A stretch of 64,000 nucleotides of DNA from Isoetes taiwanensis (taxonomy: Eukaryota > Streptophyta > Lycopodiopsida > Isoetales > Isoetaceae). The notes beneath the pieces were generated by a model, which ran no database searches, was not told the origin of the DNA, and saw only the letters and a program-made list of their open reading frames with translations. The position numbers and the translations under genes are program-made. Below are positions 32,470-44,794 of the stretch, piece by piece (position 1 is the first letter of the stretch; the number at the start of each line of letters is the position of its first letter). The stretch lies in NCBI GenBank assembly GCA_021234155.1, contig JAJEKV010000044.1:10140777-10204776 (forward strand), written 5' to 3'.

Positions 32470-34385
32470 TGCATTTTACCAAAGGCTTCATAAGCATCCT
32501 CCAGTCTACCACAGTCGTTATAAGTATGCTACCGTTGCTGTTAATAGCTTGGATATGGATTTTTCTTCCAATGTTTTGCTTGGAAATGGCACTGTATTGA
32601 ATGTAAGTCTTAAACCATTTTGTATAGCTCAAAAACTTCCTAGAACTAATAAATGTTAAAAACCCTTTAGTACAACTTGAATTCCATCTAACAATTATGG
32701 TCTGTTCACAAAGGGAAAAAGCATTACTCCTTTGATCCTCGAAGACAAATGGTATCCTTTCTTTTTTGTAGGAAATGCTTGTCTAGCAACATCACCAATG
32801 CCAGGTATTTCAACCTACTACATTGACTGAGCAATACATGTAACTTGTCTGTAAATGATTATGCATTGTGGCAACCAATGCCTTCCCAACTTATTAGACT
32901 CTACAAAGGTGAAGGGCAAGGTTGTCCTTTGCTTGAGAGGTCAGGGGATGCGCGTCGGCAAAAGTCAAGAGGTCTTGAGAGCTGGAGCTGCAGGATATGT
33001 TCTTGGCAATTCTGTTGCTCATGGAAGTGAAGTGCCTGCTGATGCCTATCTACTTCCTGGAACTGCTATCAATGCCAATAATGCAGTGGCTGCTCTCTTC
33101 TATATCAACTCTACCAAGTAAAATCTTATACTTGTCTAACTTTGTGCCCAAGAGGAAAATGGTAGTATTACTTAACCAAATCACACTTGATGAAATAGAG
33201 ACCCAATGGTGAAGATTGTTCCTCCAATCACTCTGCTTGGTATCAAACCTGCACCATCGATGGCCGCATTCTCGTCTCAGGGTCCCAATTCGCTCAATCC
33301 AGGCATACTTAAGGTACATTTCTTTCAAGACTTCTTTGTTCAAGTTGTCTTTCTTTGTCTGAACTGTTATCTTTTATGACCTTTGAAGCCTGATATATCG
33401 GCACCAGGTCTCAATATTCTAGCAACCTGGACTGGCAGAAATTCGCCAAGGAAGTTGCCAAATGACACTAGAAGGGTGGAGTACAACATCATATCAGGAA
33501 CCTCCATGTCTTGTCCCCATGTTGCAGGTGTTACATCTCTTTTGAAAAGCTTGTACCCCAAGTGGAGCCCTGCAGCCATCAAATCTGCCATCATGACCAC
33601 TGGTAAGTGAGACATTTGATCATGTCCCTAGCATAAAATAGAGTAAACACTAAACGGGTGTTAATCTAGGATCAGCATAGAACAATCTACTACTGTACAA
33701 TGAATAATCTATTCCCTGACTAATAAAATAAGTTGATCTTCAATCTAGGACAGACATAGAATAATGTACTGTTGCATCATAGAATAGTGTACTAGCTTTT
33801 AGTTTGTCTAAAGTCAATGCTTTGATCCTGCAGCTTCACCTTTGAACAACATGCAAGAACCAATATTAAATGCATCCGTGGTCGAAGCTAGTCCATTTAA
33901 CTATAGATCTGGGGAGATCAGCCTGACAGCGACGTCGGATCCAGGGCTTGTGTATGACATCATAACAGAAGGTTATCTACTCTTTCTATGCAAAGTTGGA
34001 TATAGCGCCTCAACAATCTCAAGCACCACAAGGATAAAATGCTTCACATGTCCAGCGAACATTTCTGACATTAGCAACTTCAACTATCCATCCATAGCCA
34101 TAGCTAACCTCAAAGACTACCAACTAGTCCCCGAACTGACCAATGTGGGAAGTAACTATGCCACCTACAATGTTACCATAAAAAACTCCTCCATGTATTT
34201 TGGTAAACATACAACCCAAAACCCTTCTTTTCAAAAGCAAAGGAGAAAGCCAGAGCTTTAGTGTGAGTTTTGAAGTGCAAGAAAAGTGTTGTAATGGCAG
34301 CTATGTATTTGGATCATATACTTGGTCAGATGGGCAGCACTTTGTAAGAAGTCCACTTGCAATTCTGACAAGCTGCCATTTTTAG
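32470..34385 (+). pseudogene. Subtilase (S8 serine protease), truncated and frameshifted
   Basis: Plant subtilases are secreted proteases. Seen in order: YATVAVNSLDMDFSSNVLLG (between His and PA regions, about 32520-32600, donor GTAAGT), a PA domain (KVKGKVVLCLRGQG, AGAAGYVLGNS, 32880-33120), PAPSMAAFSSQGPN (33255-33310), the catalytic block [12 protein letters not shown] with Ser at 33503-33505, and the fibronectin-like C-terminal domain (33833-34385). Exon joins at 33388-33602 and 33833 have good GT-AG sites. The signal peptide, inhibitor domain and the catalytic Asp and His regions are absent upstream. A frameshift near 34200 moves the frame before VNIQPKTLLF. The PA exon also follows a weak splice region. 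It is most likely a dead 5'-truncated copy. Confidence 0.75.
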
Positions 34386-34734
34386 ATGTGCCCACTACAA
34401 AAGAATCCTGTATGGTAAATGTTCTTATTCTAAGGCCAAAATTCTTGGCATATAATTGCTTGCTTTTTTTTGTCCACTTATCAATCTATCATTTTGAGGT
34501 TACATTTGTATAAACCTGTCATGAGACCACAATCATCATGATATTTCCTTTGCGGAGTATGTATAACGTGGAGAAGGGATCAGATAATGATGCAAGAAGA
34601 AATAAAACCAGATTTAATCTCATAGAACTTAATGATTGAAGGACATGTCCCGAAAGACAAAGGCCTACAACCTTTAGAATGTTATAAGAACGTGCAATCA
34701 TCGGATAAAACCTGATAGTGCCACATTTTTTAGC

Positions 34735-35190
34735 GGGTTAAAGTCATGTAGCAGAATAGATGCAATAGACAAAGGGAAATACCTTTATGAAAAATTTATC
34801 AGATATGGATATCAAGATGATGCAGTAGTTGGTAATGTCCTGGTTGATATGTATATCAGATTTGACTGAGGCATTGGAAGTTGTCAGTGACCTCTGAATC
34901 AGCATGTGATCTCATTGGGTTCACTAATTGGTGGTTTGCCGAACAAAAAAATGGACATATGGCCATCGAACATTCTGAGAAAATGCAAGAAGCACGAATT
35001 GAACCAAATGAACTTGCATATGTTGAAAGCATGCTTGGACATAGGAGATATATTGAAAGGAAGATTTGAGCATAACAAGATTATTGTAAGTGGACTTCTA
35101 ATCGAACGTCAGTGGGAATTACACTGGTTGCTATGTATGCAAAGTGTGGAAGTCCAAATGAAGCATGCAGATTCTTTGGCAAGTTGTAAA
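34735..35190 (+). pseudogene. PPR pseudogene fragment
   Basis: Three shifting frames carry PPR repeats: DKGKYLYEKFIRYGYQDDAV and GNVLVDMYIRF, then LIGG and MAIEH.EKMQEARIEPNELA, then MLKACLDIGDI and LVAMYAKCGSPNEACRFF. Stops (for example TGA near 34867) and frameshifts separate them. This is a short decayed relative of the PPR gene at 37.8-40.0 kb. Confidence 0.75.
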
Positions 35191-35324
35191 CCCTAACACG
35201 TACCTAGCACTGAAATTTATATGATATAACTAACTAGTGCGTTGGTAAATATATTAGCTTCAAAAATATATCCTGGAGTAAAAACAGGTCCATAAGCTAC
35301 CTGTGGTTGCATCGCCAGATGTAT

Positions 35325-35453
35325 TCCCATACGAAAAGCCTTTGATGAAGCATTTTTTAAACACCATTAAATTCTCTGTAAGAGTCCCCGTTTCATCTGT
35401 TAAAATGTACTCCACCTACCCAAGATCTTCACGTATTCCAGTGCTGTAAGACC
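35325..35453 (-). pseudogene. P4-type ATPase (flippase) exon fragment
   Basis: After an acceptor CTTACAG the minus strand reads GIREDLG, a TAG stop at 35416-35418 where family members have Gln, [15 protein letters not shown], then [15 protein letters not shown] and SGDA. This matches the phosphorylation-site exon of phospholipid-transporting ATPases. The invariant DKTGT reads DETGT, so both the stop and the lost lysine show it is dead. No other exons of such a gene were seen nearby. Confidence 0.8.
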
Positions 35454-35989
35454 AGAAAAAAATAGTAGTGCAGCTACATGAATTTTGAGCATCCGGATTC
35501 CGTTGGAACTGTCTTATGTAGATTATGATGCAGGCTTGCATCCTTAGCGGTTTTCCTTGAAAGTCTTGAATCCTTAGTGGTTTTTCTTTGTAGCAACAGC
35601 AGGAGTATATGTCTTCTCATCATGCATCTGAAGATCCCAGTCAATGAACTTTGAATACATATGAAAAGGATTTTCTAAACTTAGGCTGGAGCATCCACCT
35701 TCATCGAAGTGGTATCATAATAGGGCAGAGAAGCTCAAATCGGAAAGGAATAACAAAAACTTGAAGCCATGATGCACTGATTGGATACTTCAAATACTGA
35801 ATCTGCAGAATCTATGTTTCGATAGGAATTATCCTCTGCGAAATTCATCTGACATGAAAAATTAATACAAAGGATCCCCAAGACCATGCAATCTTTTTAT
35901 CAAGGCAAAAAATGTGCGTCAATATCAGCTGACGACCATGTTTTTGACCATAGTAATCTGCAACAGTCACCTCCTCTTGGAGTACTTAC

Positions 35990-36640
35990 ATCTCATGCAG
36001 TCCACTGAATATATTTTTCGAATTCACCATGCTCCCACATTTCCCATACATATTGATCAGAGCATTTGCTATGGCAGGGTCTTGTCCAAAACTGCCATCG
36101 AGAATTCGAGCATGAATTAGCTTACCTTCTGATAAGAACTGGGGCTCAGAACATGCATCTAAGATGCTGGCAAAAATAAACTGATCGGGGACCACCCCTT
36201 GCGAAAGCATGTCTCTAAAGATATGTAGAGCTTCGTCAGACAGCCCCTGTTGTGCATAAGCTGCAACCATAGCAGTCCATGAAATTATATTCCTTCTATG
36301 CATCTTATTAAAGACTAACCGTGCATCTTCTGCCTTCCCACATTTTCCATACATGTTAATGAGATTTGTAGCCAAGAATGTATCTGTTTCCAATCCATTA
36401 TTTGCAAGTTGGACATGAATATGTTTGCCTTCAAGAAGTGCCCTTTTTCTACCACACATAGAGAGGACACAGGCGTAGGCATTGTAGTCATCAGTAGAGC
36501 CTTGTCTCTCAAGATAAATCAATGCGTCCTCTAATCTTCCTTCCTTGCAAAGCTTAGAAATCAGAAAATATGTTGCTTCAGCTCTTTGAATTAAGGTTTC
36601 CGCATCCCTGCCTTCATTCTCGCAAGCAACAAAACATTTG
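35990..36640 (-). CDS. PPR protein, partial gene (one exon seen)
   Basis: The minus-strand frame runs from about 36640 (ENEGRDAETLIQRAEATYF) through PLS-type repeats (ALLEGKHIHVQLANNGLET, NLINMYGKCGKAEDARLVF, NIISWTAMVAAYAQQG, ANALINMYGKCGSMVNSKNI). It ends at a strong donor, GAGAT followed by GTAAGTAC, at 35990. The apparent stop just after (HEM*) is therefore probably intronic. No in-frame ATG is present upstream, because a TGA stands about 20 bases before the coding phrase, so a first exon is missing from view. Downstream exons were not found in the next 700 bp. It may be a partial duplicate. Confidence 0.6.
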
Positions 36641-37844
36641 ATTTCTCAATGAAGATACGTCCTTGAATGCATTTCCTGACTTTTTTTAAAGACAATAAAG
36701 TGAAAATGCAACGGCGAGAAAGCGAGCAAGCCTACCGTCAAAAGAGGAAGTTATTGATGCAGAACGGAAGAAGCTTGAGATTGTGTAGAAAGTTCGATTG
36801 CTGGCCTTCCTTGGGATCATCCTATGCTCGCAAAACCATGGCAAATGTCGAGCTCCAATAAAGGATCCTATGACCATAGCAGCTTACCCGAAATCCATCC
36901 CTGGAGCCGACATCAGTGGACGACAGGCTTGGGGCCTAAAAGATCTGCCGACCACATCCCCACCCTCCGCCAAGCTCATATGGAATCCATGCCGTCTAAT
37001 CGTAATCAAGAGTCCCTCAAATCCCAAAAGTCCACAGCCGTAGACAAGGGATATGCTACAAGATTCTTAAATCGCGGCCCTCTATGCGTCTTGCCCCATA
37101 CTCCCCAAGGGTTGCCCCTAGGCAACCCAAAAAGAAGTTTTGGACTACAAAAATGGTCTTTTAAAAGGAGAGATTAGTCGACACCTAAATAGGTGTCAGT
37201 TAGACGTCAAGCAGTTGAAAATTTTGGTTAAAAATGGATAGGATATGTGGCGTACTGCTAGCAACTGTTTTGGCAAAACTATGAACAGGCTTGAATTAGG
37301 AAATTTGTCGAATACTTACCCAAATACTTGTCCAAATACACTTGCATATTTAGAAATACAGTCGAATACTTATCAAATACTCACCACCATGAGCCAATTA
37401 GGGTAGAAGCATATGTGCTAGCAGGGAATTGTACTAAACATCTTATCCACGCTTATAGATGGAGCTTATAGAATCATGCTTATAGATGGTTCAGACTTAT
37501 GGAATAGGCCTAACCCTGAAGGCTGAAACCATGAGTCTAATCGGCACTTTTTATTTTTTGGCAACGTAATTGCTGCCAGCCTTGGAGTATATGTCTCTGA
37601 TCTAAGATGTCTTGGCACAAACCTTCAGAAGTTTCAGATGCAGGAACGATAGAAACAAAGCCTGCAAAATATTCGAGCCAATTCTGTTGGCATTCTTTTA
37701 GTATGATGAAATTGCAGAAACAATCTCACCATGTGATTCTGATATTCGTATGAGTTCGAGTGGAGAGTTTCACCCAAACAACGAGGTCCATGGCGCCCTC
37801 CCGAGGCTTCCGGCATCAATAAGCTTGATCCACCATTTGTCGAT
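36641..37844. other. Intergenic between two PPR loci
   Basis: Frames at 36667-37177 read LPSKEEVIDAERKKLEIV and similar charged phrases, but belong to no family I recognise. A palindrome (37109-37128) is described separately. The last 200 bp before 37845 stay open in the PPR frame back to a TGA near 37740, so the PPR start could lie in a further exon. Confidence 0.35.
37109..37128. repeat. Dispersed palindrome GGGTTGCCCCTAGGCAACCC
   Basis: The same palindrome, extended to GGGTTTGCCCC..GGGGCAACCC, is at 42661-42684. Both copies are followed by AAAAAGA. A half copy is near 28974. It is a scattered element of unknown nature. Confidence 0.6.
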
Positions 37845-40011
37845 ATGGCCAATAAATGCATTGCACGATTGCCCAGGTACCCTTTTTGTCATCTCTTCAT
37901 TCTGCTCCAATCCAAGTATGTGAGCAAAGCTTCTGATTTTTAGTCTCCGTAGGCCTGACCAGAACTATGGCAGACGTGGATGGCTATACGAGGAAATCAA
38001 GTATCAGAAAGGTAAGGCATTGCCCAAAGACATTGCTTATCGCTTGGTGCAAGAATGCACAAAACACAGAGACATAGAACTAGGCAGGCAAATGCAATCA
38101 CTGATGATCCAACAAGGGTTAGATTCAGTTGCCCCATTGGCGGACCATCTTATTCGCCTGTTCACCTCCTGTGCAAGTTTGAATGAGGCAAAAGAAATAT
38201 TTGGCAAGGTCTTGAATCCAAGTGAGTATACTTGGCACTCAATTATTGAAGCGCATGCCAAGTTTGGGAAAGGGGACATTGCCATAAAATGTTATGATGA
38301 AATGCAAGATGATGGAATAAGACCAGATAAGTTCACATTTTCAAGTGTTTTGAAAGCATGTAGCAGTGTATGTTCAATAGAACAGGGCCGGCGAATCCAT
38401 GAGCAGGTCCTCAACAACAGGCTTCAGTCTGAAATTTTTGTGGGAAATACTATTGTCAATATGTATGCCAAATGTGGTAGCCTGGAAGAGGCATGTGTGG
38501 TATTTGAGGAGCTACTTTTTCGAGATGTTGTGACATGGGGTGCAATGATTGCAGCATATGCCCAGCATGGTGAAGGCCGTCTTGCCCTAGACTGTTTTTG
38601 CAATATGCATTCTGAGGGTCTAGGACCAGATGAAATCATATTCTCAAGTATTCTAAAAGCATGTGGAAGCATAAGCTCCATAGCACATGGAAGGCACATC
38701 CACGAGCAGCTCTTTGAAACTAGACAACTCCCTGACATTATTACAGGTGGTAGCCTTGTTGATATGTATGCAAAATGTGGGAGCTTGGAGGAGGCATTTA
38801 TGGTTTTTAACAGATTGATCAAGCGAGATGTGACGACATGGGGAGCAATGATCGCTGGATATTCTCAGCATGATGAGGGTTTTCTTGCATTATCTTGTTA
38901 TGAAACCATGAAGCAGGAGGGTATAGTGCCAGATGTGGTAACCTTCTTAAGTATCTTGAAAGCCTGCGCAAGCATAGGTAGCATAGAGCTGGGAAGGTGC
39001 ATTCATGAACAGATAGTTGAGAATGACTTGCATTTTGACATTGTTGTAGGAAGTACACTTGTAGATATGTATGCAAAATGTGGTGAGATGCAAGATGCAG
39101 GTAGAGTCTTTTGGAAATTGCCATACCAAGACGTGGTAACATGGGGTGCAATAATTGTAGGCTACGCCCAGAATGATGAAGGCTGTCACGCACTTAAATG
39201 CTTTGAGATCATGCAGCAGGAGGGTATAAAACCCAACATAGTCATATTTACAAGCATCCTGAATGCATGTGCTACTGTGGGTTCTATAGATCAAGGGATG
39301 CATATTCATAAGCAGCTGATTCACAGTGGAATACAACCTGATATTTTTCTGGGGAATACCTTGGTTGATATGTATGCTAAATGTGGAAATATGGAGGGTG
39401 CTTGTAAAGTTTTTGCTGCATTGCAAACACAAGATATTGTGTCCTGGGGTACAATAATTGCCGGATATGCACAGCTTGGTGAAGCCGTGAGTGCTGTAAA
39501 GTGCTTTGAAGTTATGCAATTCAGTGGCATTAAAGCACATGGTATTGCATTCACTGGTATCCTTACAGCATTCAATCGTGTAGGTCTTGTTGATGAAGGC
39601 CTATGGTATTTTACAATGATGCAAGAGGGCCATAACATACAACCAAATATACTCCTTATGACTTGTATGGTGGACCTTTTGGGCCATGCAGGCTGCTTCA
39701 AAGCAGCAGAAGATTTATTGAAAGTTACAACTGAACCTGACATTCCTTTCTGGCTTGCCCTTCTTAATTGCTGTGCAATACATGGCAATGTGGAGCTAGG
39801 GAAAAGATGTTTTGATGAAATTGATTGTTTGCACTCCTGCTGCGCTCCTGCTCATGTGCTTTTGTCTAATATTTATGCTAAAGCCTACATGGAGAGCAAT
39901 GCTTACGAAGTGAAAATGTTGAGAAAATATGCAGAAACACTAAAGGGCTTAAACAATGGGATTCGGGCAGTAAAGGTGAAACTGTTTCTCGACCTTGGTC
40001 TTCTGGTATAG
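37845..40011 (+). CDS. PLS-class pentatricopeptide-repeat protein
   Basis: PPR proteins bind organelle transcripts and direct editing, splicing or stabilisation. Two exons fit: 37845-37876 and 37953-40011, with a 75-nt GT-AG intron and matching phase, giving 696 aa. Exon 1 encodes MANKCIARLP; exon 2 opens RPDQNYGRRGWLYEEI. About 15 repeats follow in P-L-S order, recognisable by LVDMYAKCGSLEEA, DVVTWGAMIAAYAQHGEG and GIVPDVVTFLSILKACASIG. A degenerate E region with MVDLLGHAGCFKAAEDLL and PFWLALLNCCAIHGNVELGK ends the protein. No DYW domain is present. After the frame end, a second frame (KQWDSGSKGETVSRPW... to about 40088) stays coding-like, so the C-terminus may have been altered by a frameshift. 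The start is the latest possible one; an upstream exon is not excluded. Confidence 0.85.
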
Positions 40012-40115
40012 GGTTTGATGATCCTTTCTACTCAGATTACAATCCTGATGGTCATTCAAGAAAGGCTGCAGCTTTTCCACGGATCTAGACTTAAGTTATT
40101 GTCTTTTTATGTTAG

Positions 40116-40178
40116 ATCTTCAAAAGAAATGACAGTGACTTGAAGTGGGATTCTGTCCAAGATTGGGCGAACGATAAG
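40116..40178 (+). other. Exon-like block of 21 codons
   Basis: Between the acceptor TTTTATGTTAG and the donor GTGAGT lies a frame of exactly 21 codons reading KRNDSDLKWDSVQDWANDK at its end. It could be a 3' exon of the PPR gene or a remnant of another gene. There is no independent support. Confidence 0.25.
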
Positions 40179-40179
40179 G

Positions 40180-42700
40180 TGAGTTGTTTATTCATGATTC
40201 TCAAACTTGTACAGAGTATAGTCTGTGTCCACATTTGTGCTGCTTTATTGCCCAAAGAAAACAACCTGACCCAAATAGAATTTGTACATGGATGGAAGAC
40301 CTGCATATTCCCGTGCCTTATATTTATGACCTATGTCTGCCATATGATTCACCAGCATATCAGTAGCAAGTCCTACTGCTTGTAATTCACCAGGATATCA
40401 ATAGCAAGTCCTACTGCTTGTGACTGGCCATACGCAGAGTAAGTATCTTTTAAATGTGCATTTTGCAGTTCAAGGCAAATATTTATACTTTAAGAGGGTG
40501 ATACTTTAAACATTCAGGGGACATACTGGATATGCTACCTTTTTTCTCCATGCTGGAGTATGTTTTCTCCATGAGATGACTGGTTGGCTCTAATCTTATT
40601 GGCATGATTGACAATAAAGCTATTTATTTGAACAGAGTGTGCTTGTCTGAACAATGCCTGTTTTGTCGGTTTCTTAGATATAGGATGTCAAGAAGAATGC
40701 AGTACTACATTAGAGAATGCTGAACCTATAAGCCAATGATCCTGCAAAACTTGAACCAAATGCCTAAGACTCCTGGCTGTTTTAGCAATCAGGCATACCA
40801 AGTGTAGTAGTTCCCCCCACCATTGACACCCACAATCATTATCACTACAGCAGGATGGCTAAATGAAATGCCTTTGGCTAACAACACAAAGGTTCAGGTA
40901 CAGGGCTGCAAAGAAGCGTCCTGTACCTGAACCTTACTGAAATTTTATGTTTAGGAGCACACAGAGGAATAAAGAAAAACTAGCTAAATGCATTGTGACT
41001 GTGCTTTATAATAAAGGACAAGCCAGCAACAAAGTGCCATCTCAATTGGTGACATGCATCAAAGTCAGAGTAAACATCTTGCATTTTGTTTTCCAGTTCC
41101 TCCCTGGCGTTGAGATCATTTTTTGTGAGGATTCAAATAAGCATATTCCAGAGCTTGGAGTAGAACAAAAGTGAATGAACTCAAGGGCCTTGTTACTTAC
41201 ACGGAATCAGGCGTACATATATGTCCTATTCGTCTCCTTTCAAAGAGGAATCACCTGCTAATCATTGTCAATTTTTATCTCAAAAAAACCAAGTGATAAT
41301 TTCATTCATATGTTCAAAGTGGACTTAAGTATTCCAATGCACGTTTCAAAAACAGGTGTAGGATATCAAATTACATTGCTCATCTTGTGCCAGCATGTCT
41401 TGGAAGGCAATATTTAGTTTGGGCACATAATGACCTGTAATAACCCGTGTGACATTAACTAGATGCTTGGAAAACAAACTGCAACAATTTCTGTGACTTT
41501 ATATGTAACACAATTTGCAGGCCTAAGAGTTTATACCATTTTATTTATCACCGTGAACACCGTATATAGGAAACTTCACATGGATGTTGTTGTAGCTGTT
41601 CTTACTTACAAGGTCATGAAAAGGCCCTTCAAGAAGCTGAGTTGTTGCAGAATAACCACATGCACCATACATAGCAAATGTATCCTAGGTAGACACAGAA
41701 AAAATCAGAAATTACAGCAAAGCACCAGAGGCCACAGTAAAGTTGAAGCCATATACTTACCTTCTGGTGCTAAGATAAGCATGAATAAGCAGATACTTGA
41801 ATTATCTGAATGCTGAAATATTAAGAGGGCAGTAAAAATGCCTATGAAACCGGATTTCCCAAATGACGGTCACAATTTTCATGTTTAATGCAAGCCACTG
41901 TTTGATTTGATGCAGCATATAGTTTTATTCTTGAAGGTAATCTAATTTATCTGGCCATTATCTTTATTCTAGCAATTTATAATGTGTTGTAAGATATACC
42001 GTTCTTACTAGGACTATAACCGGTTATTTGCAGCTCAATTGCTGGTGTGGACGATGCTCGCTTTGAGTCTTTCATCTATCTATCTATCTATCGAACATAA
42101 AACTTATATTATCCCAAATTATAGTATCCCATCATCGATCTATTTCTACTTAACAGTCTACTAGTTATGGTGCCCAGCGTTGCCGGGCCTAGTAACCATT
42201 TGAAGTGGTGGTTTGCTAAATAGAATAAGCCACATTAGTAACAATTTGAAGTGGTGGTTGTTTAATTGCTAGATAGAATAAGCAATGTGGCTTGGAGGAG
42301 CAATGGTAAATAGAGGATTTTAAGAGGTCAAGTGGCATTTCGGGCTTAAACTTGATTATATTATGTTGGACCAAGTAAAAATACTCACAACCTAACATTG
42401 AACTTGAATGTACTATCGAAAAATCATGGATACACTCAATTGGAGGCGTGCACATGCAACATTTAGGATATTTATAAGTGTGTTTTGTAGCACCTAAAAG
42501 TGTATCCACCCTTTTCTCTTAGCAACACTATGTTAATTTTGAGGGGTATAGTTGTACAATGCAGAGGTATCCAACAATGCAATTATAAAAAGTTGTGGGC
42601 CAAGATATCCTAGGCATATGCCGGCATATACTTGGATATGCCACAAACCCATATAAGCGAGGGTTTGCCCCCTAGGGGCAACCCAAAAAGAGGGGAAAGA
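40180..42700. other. Intergenic with stray exon-like fragments
   Basis: Two minus-strand fragments with good splice sites can be read (about 41825-41762, ending at GTAAGT, and 41690-41610, reading FAMYGACGYSATTQLLE), but the family is unknown. Otherwise only a CTAT microsatellite (42074-42092) and a palindrome at 42661-42684 are seen. Confidence 0.35.
42074..42092 (+). repeat. CTAT microsatellite
   Basis: Four to five tandem CTAT units. Confidence 0.85.
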
Positions 42701-42706
42701 AACTCA

Positions 42707-42960
42707 CTGCAGAAAAATATGCCAAAGTTCATAAATAAGGCTTGTTCTGGCATCACCTTAAGTTGCTTGATCAATCCATCCCTAAGCATAGCCGGAAGTG
42801 ACCATGCTTTCTCCAAGAAATATGTCGACAGTTTGTAAAGCATCTAGATCTGGCGATGGCAGGCGAAGGTGTACCAGTGCCATATCTGATCTCAAAAATT
42901 GGAAGTCCATATCTTTACCTTCTGATCTCGAATATGAATTTCCACGAAGGACGAAGCCCA
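42707..42960 (-). other. Coding-like fragment, family unknown
   Basis: Two overlapping minus-strand frames carry SDMALVHLRLPSPDLDALQT and then, after a shift, KAWSLPAMLRDGLIKQLKVM and ALFMNFGIFFC, ending at a GTGAGT donor near 42707. This looks like one exon with a frameshift. I cannot name the family. Confidence 0.25.
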
Positions 42961-44794
42961 ACCTAAAGAAATCACGGAGAATTAATTCTTATATATTTTT
43001 GGATAGCCGGAGTTTTTTTCGATGTCTAAAACTCCTTAGAACCTTAGGAAATCGTGTTAGAAAAAACTCAAAAAAGTTTTCTACCAAACCTAAAAATCCC
43101 AAATTAACAAGATTGATTCAATATAAAACTTATTTTATCTATAGCAATCTATTTTATAGAAAGTGCGCCCATTGGATAAAAGGGATAGCATCCTAATTTT
43201 GTTACCCTTACATTGTCCATAAACGTAAAATTGTGACCGTATATACTTGATTGATTGGTTGACCACACACTAGTGCTGAGCTTTTTGTTAGGCTCAAGTT
43301 CAAAAACTAATAAGACGTTGATTATATTTCACAAAGGCCACGATGCCCTTCTAATTTGGGTTAAAAGCTGGGCTTCTGAAAAAGGGCAGAACTCCTTAGG
43401 AACCAAACCTTAAATTTGAATGGTGCCCCACCGGTTTTTATTTAAGAAATGAATGTCAATTTTCTATACTATCATTCAACTACATGTTAAGGTCTTTGAT
43501 TTACTTTCATTCTAGACATAAATTAGACAGCAAAAACCCATTTTAGATTAAAAAAATTAAAATTAAAATTCCTTTACATATATTTAATGTCAAATAAAAA
43601 GCTCACAAAATATTTATTTTCAAATGGAAACTTATATTTGTAAAATATTTTTGAATACCGGCATTAAAACCACCCCTTTCCCGTCTAGTTGACATTTATA
43701 CCAATGTGTACATGTATTTTCAATGCAAATACAACTTCACTGCAAAACATGCATCCTTTGTATTGATTGGCACCCTATGCAATACATGTCAATAAGGAGT
43801 GACTTTTAATTAAAAAGGGACCAATGTGATAATAAGGCTCATCTTGATTCGAAGAAATACACAAAGTAATCACAAGGGTAAGACCAGACCATGACTAATT
43901 AACAACTGCCCATGGAGGAATGGGTCCAAAATTGATGCAAGCACAACAAATATTAAGCAAATTATTCATATATAGACTAAGAAGTAGGTATTACAACAAG
44001 TTTCTACTTCAAGGGGCTGCTAGTAGCGTCACAAAAAAGAAAAGGAAAAATAGATGCTCTAAGACATGAAATATAACTAGATCATATGGAGAGCAATAGA
44101 TTTTACTATTTGCAGAGACTGTATATAAACTTGGATTTCTGGGAAATTTTAACTTCCACCATGTTGGCTTCTATGCCTATTTCCTCATGCATTTGTATCT
44201 TGAGTTCGGGCTTCATTAGATGCCTTCCTTAAATGTCCTCCAGAAGGCTGATATCATGGTCGTCTGTAAGGGTGCTTACGCATTTCCATGGGGATCACTA
44301 TCCTAGTCTTTCCTATCATTCATTAAAAGATATAAATGCAGATACCTGTCATGAATCATAATACCCTCTAGCAACCACTTTATATTCGAATAATCCCATC
44401 ACCATAGCTTCTAAAACATAGATAAACAAAGAAACAACCTAGAAAAGAACAGGAACAACCTAAGGGATGGGACCCGATTATGGCACATTTAACAGAATAA
44501 ACACAAGTTCAATGGCTAAATCTGATCTGCAAGCAAACATTTTGGCATCAACAGGTGCAGTACAACTTGATGCAACTAATGGACCCAGAAAAAGAAAACA
44601 AAAAAAATGATTAACATACCTAAATTCTGTGCAGGAACAGAGGTATGTTTTTGACCCTAGTGGCACACCCCTGCCCAAGATATCACTACTATTATGGTTC
44701 AGATATGCCTTCAGACAGCACACACATTTTTCGAAATGGTTTAGGATGCATTTTAGATGGATTGGTTCAAGCACTCACATGGTATTTCTTGCAC
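42961..44794. other. AT-rich intergenic, no gene recognised
   Basis: The stretch holds no frame with family resemblance and no repeat that I could delimit. Confidence 0.45.

Noticed and set aside
42130-42196. Helitron-like 3' end (hairpin GCCC..GGGC followed by CTAG)
   Set aside because: The hairpin directly abuts CTAG with no spacer, no 5' TC end or helicase frame was found, and such short motifs arise by chance.
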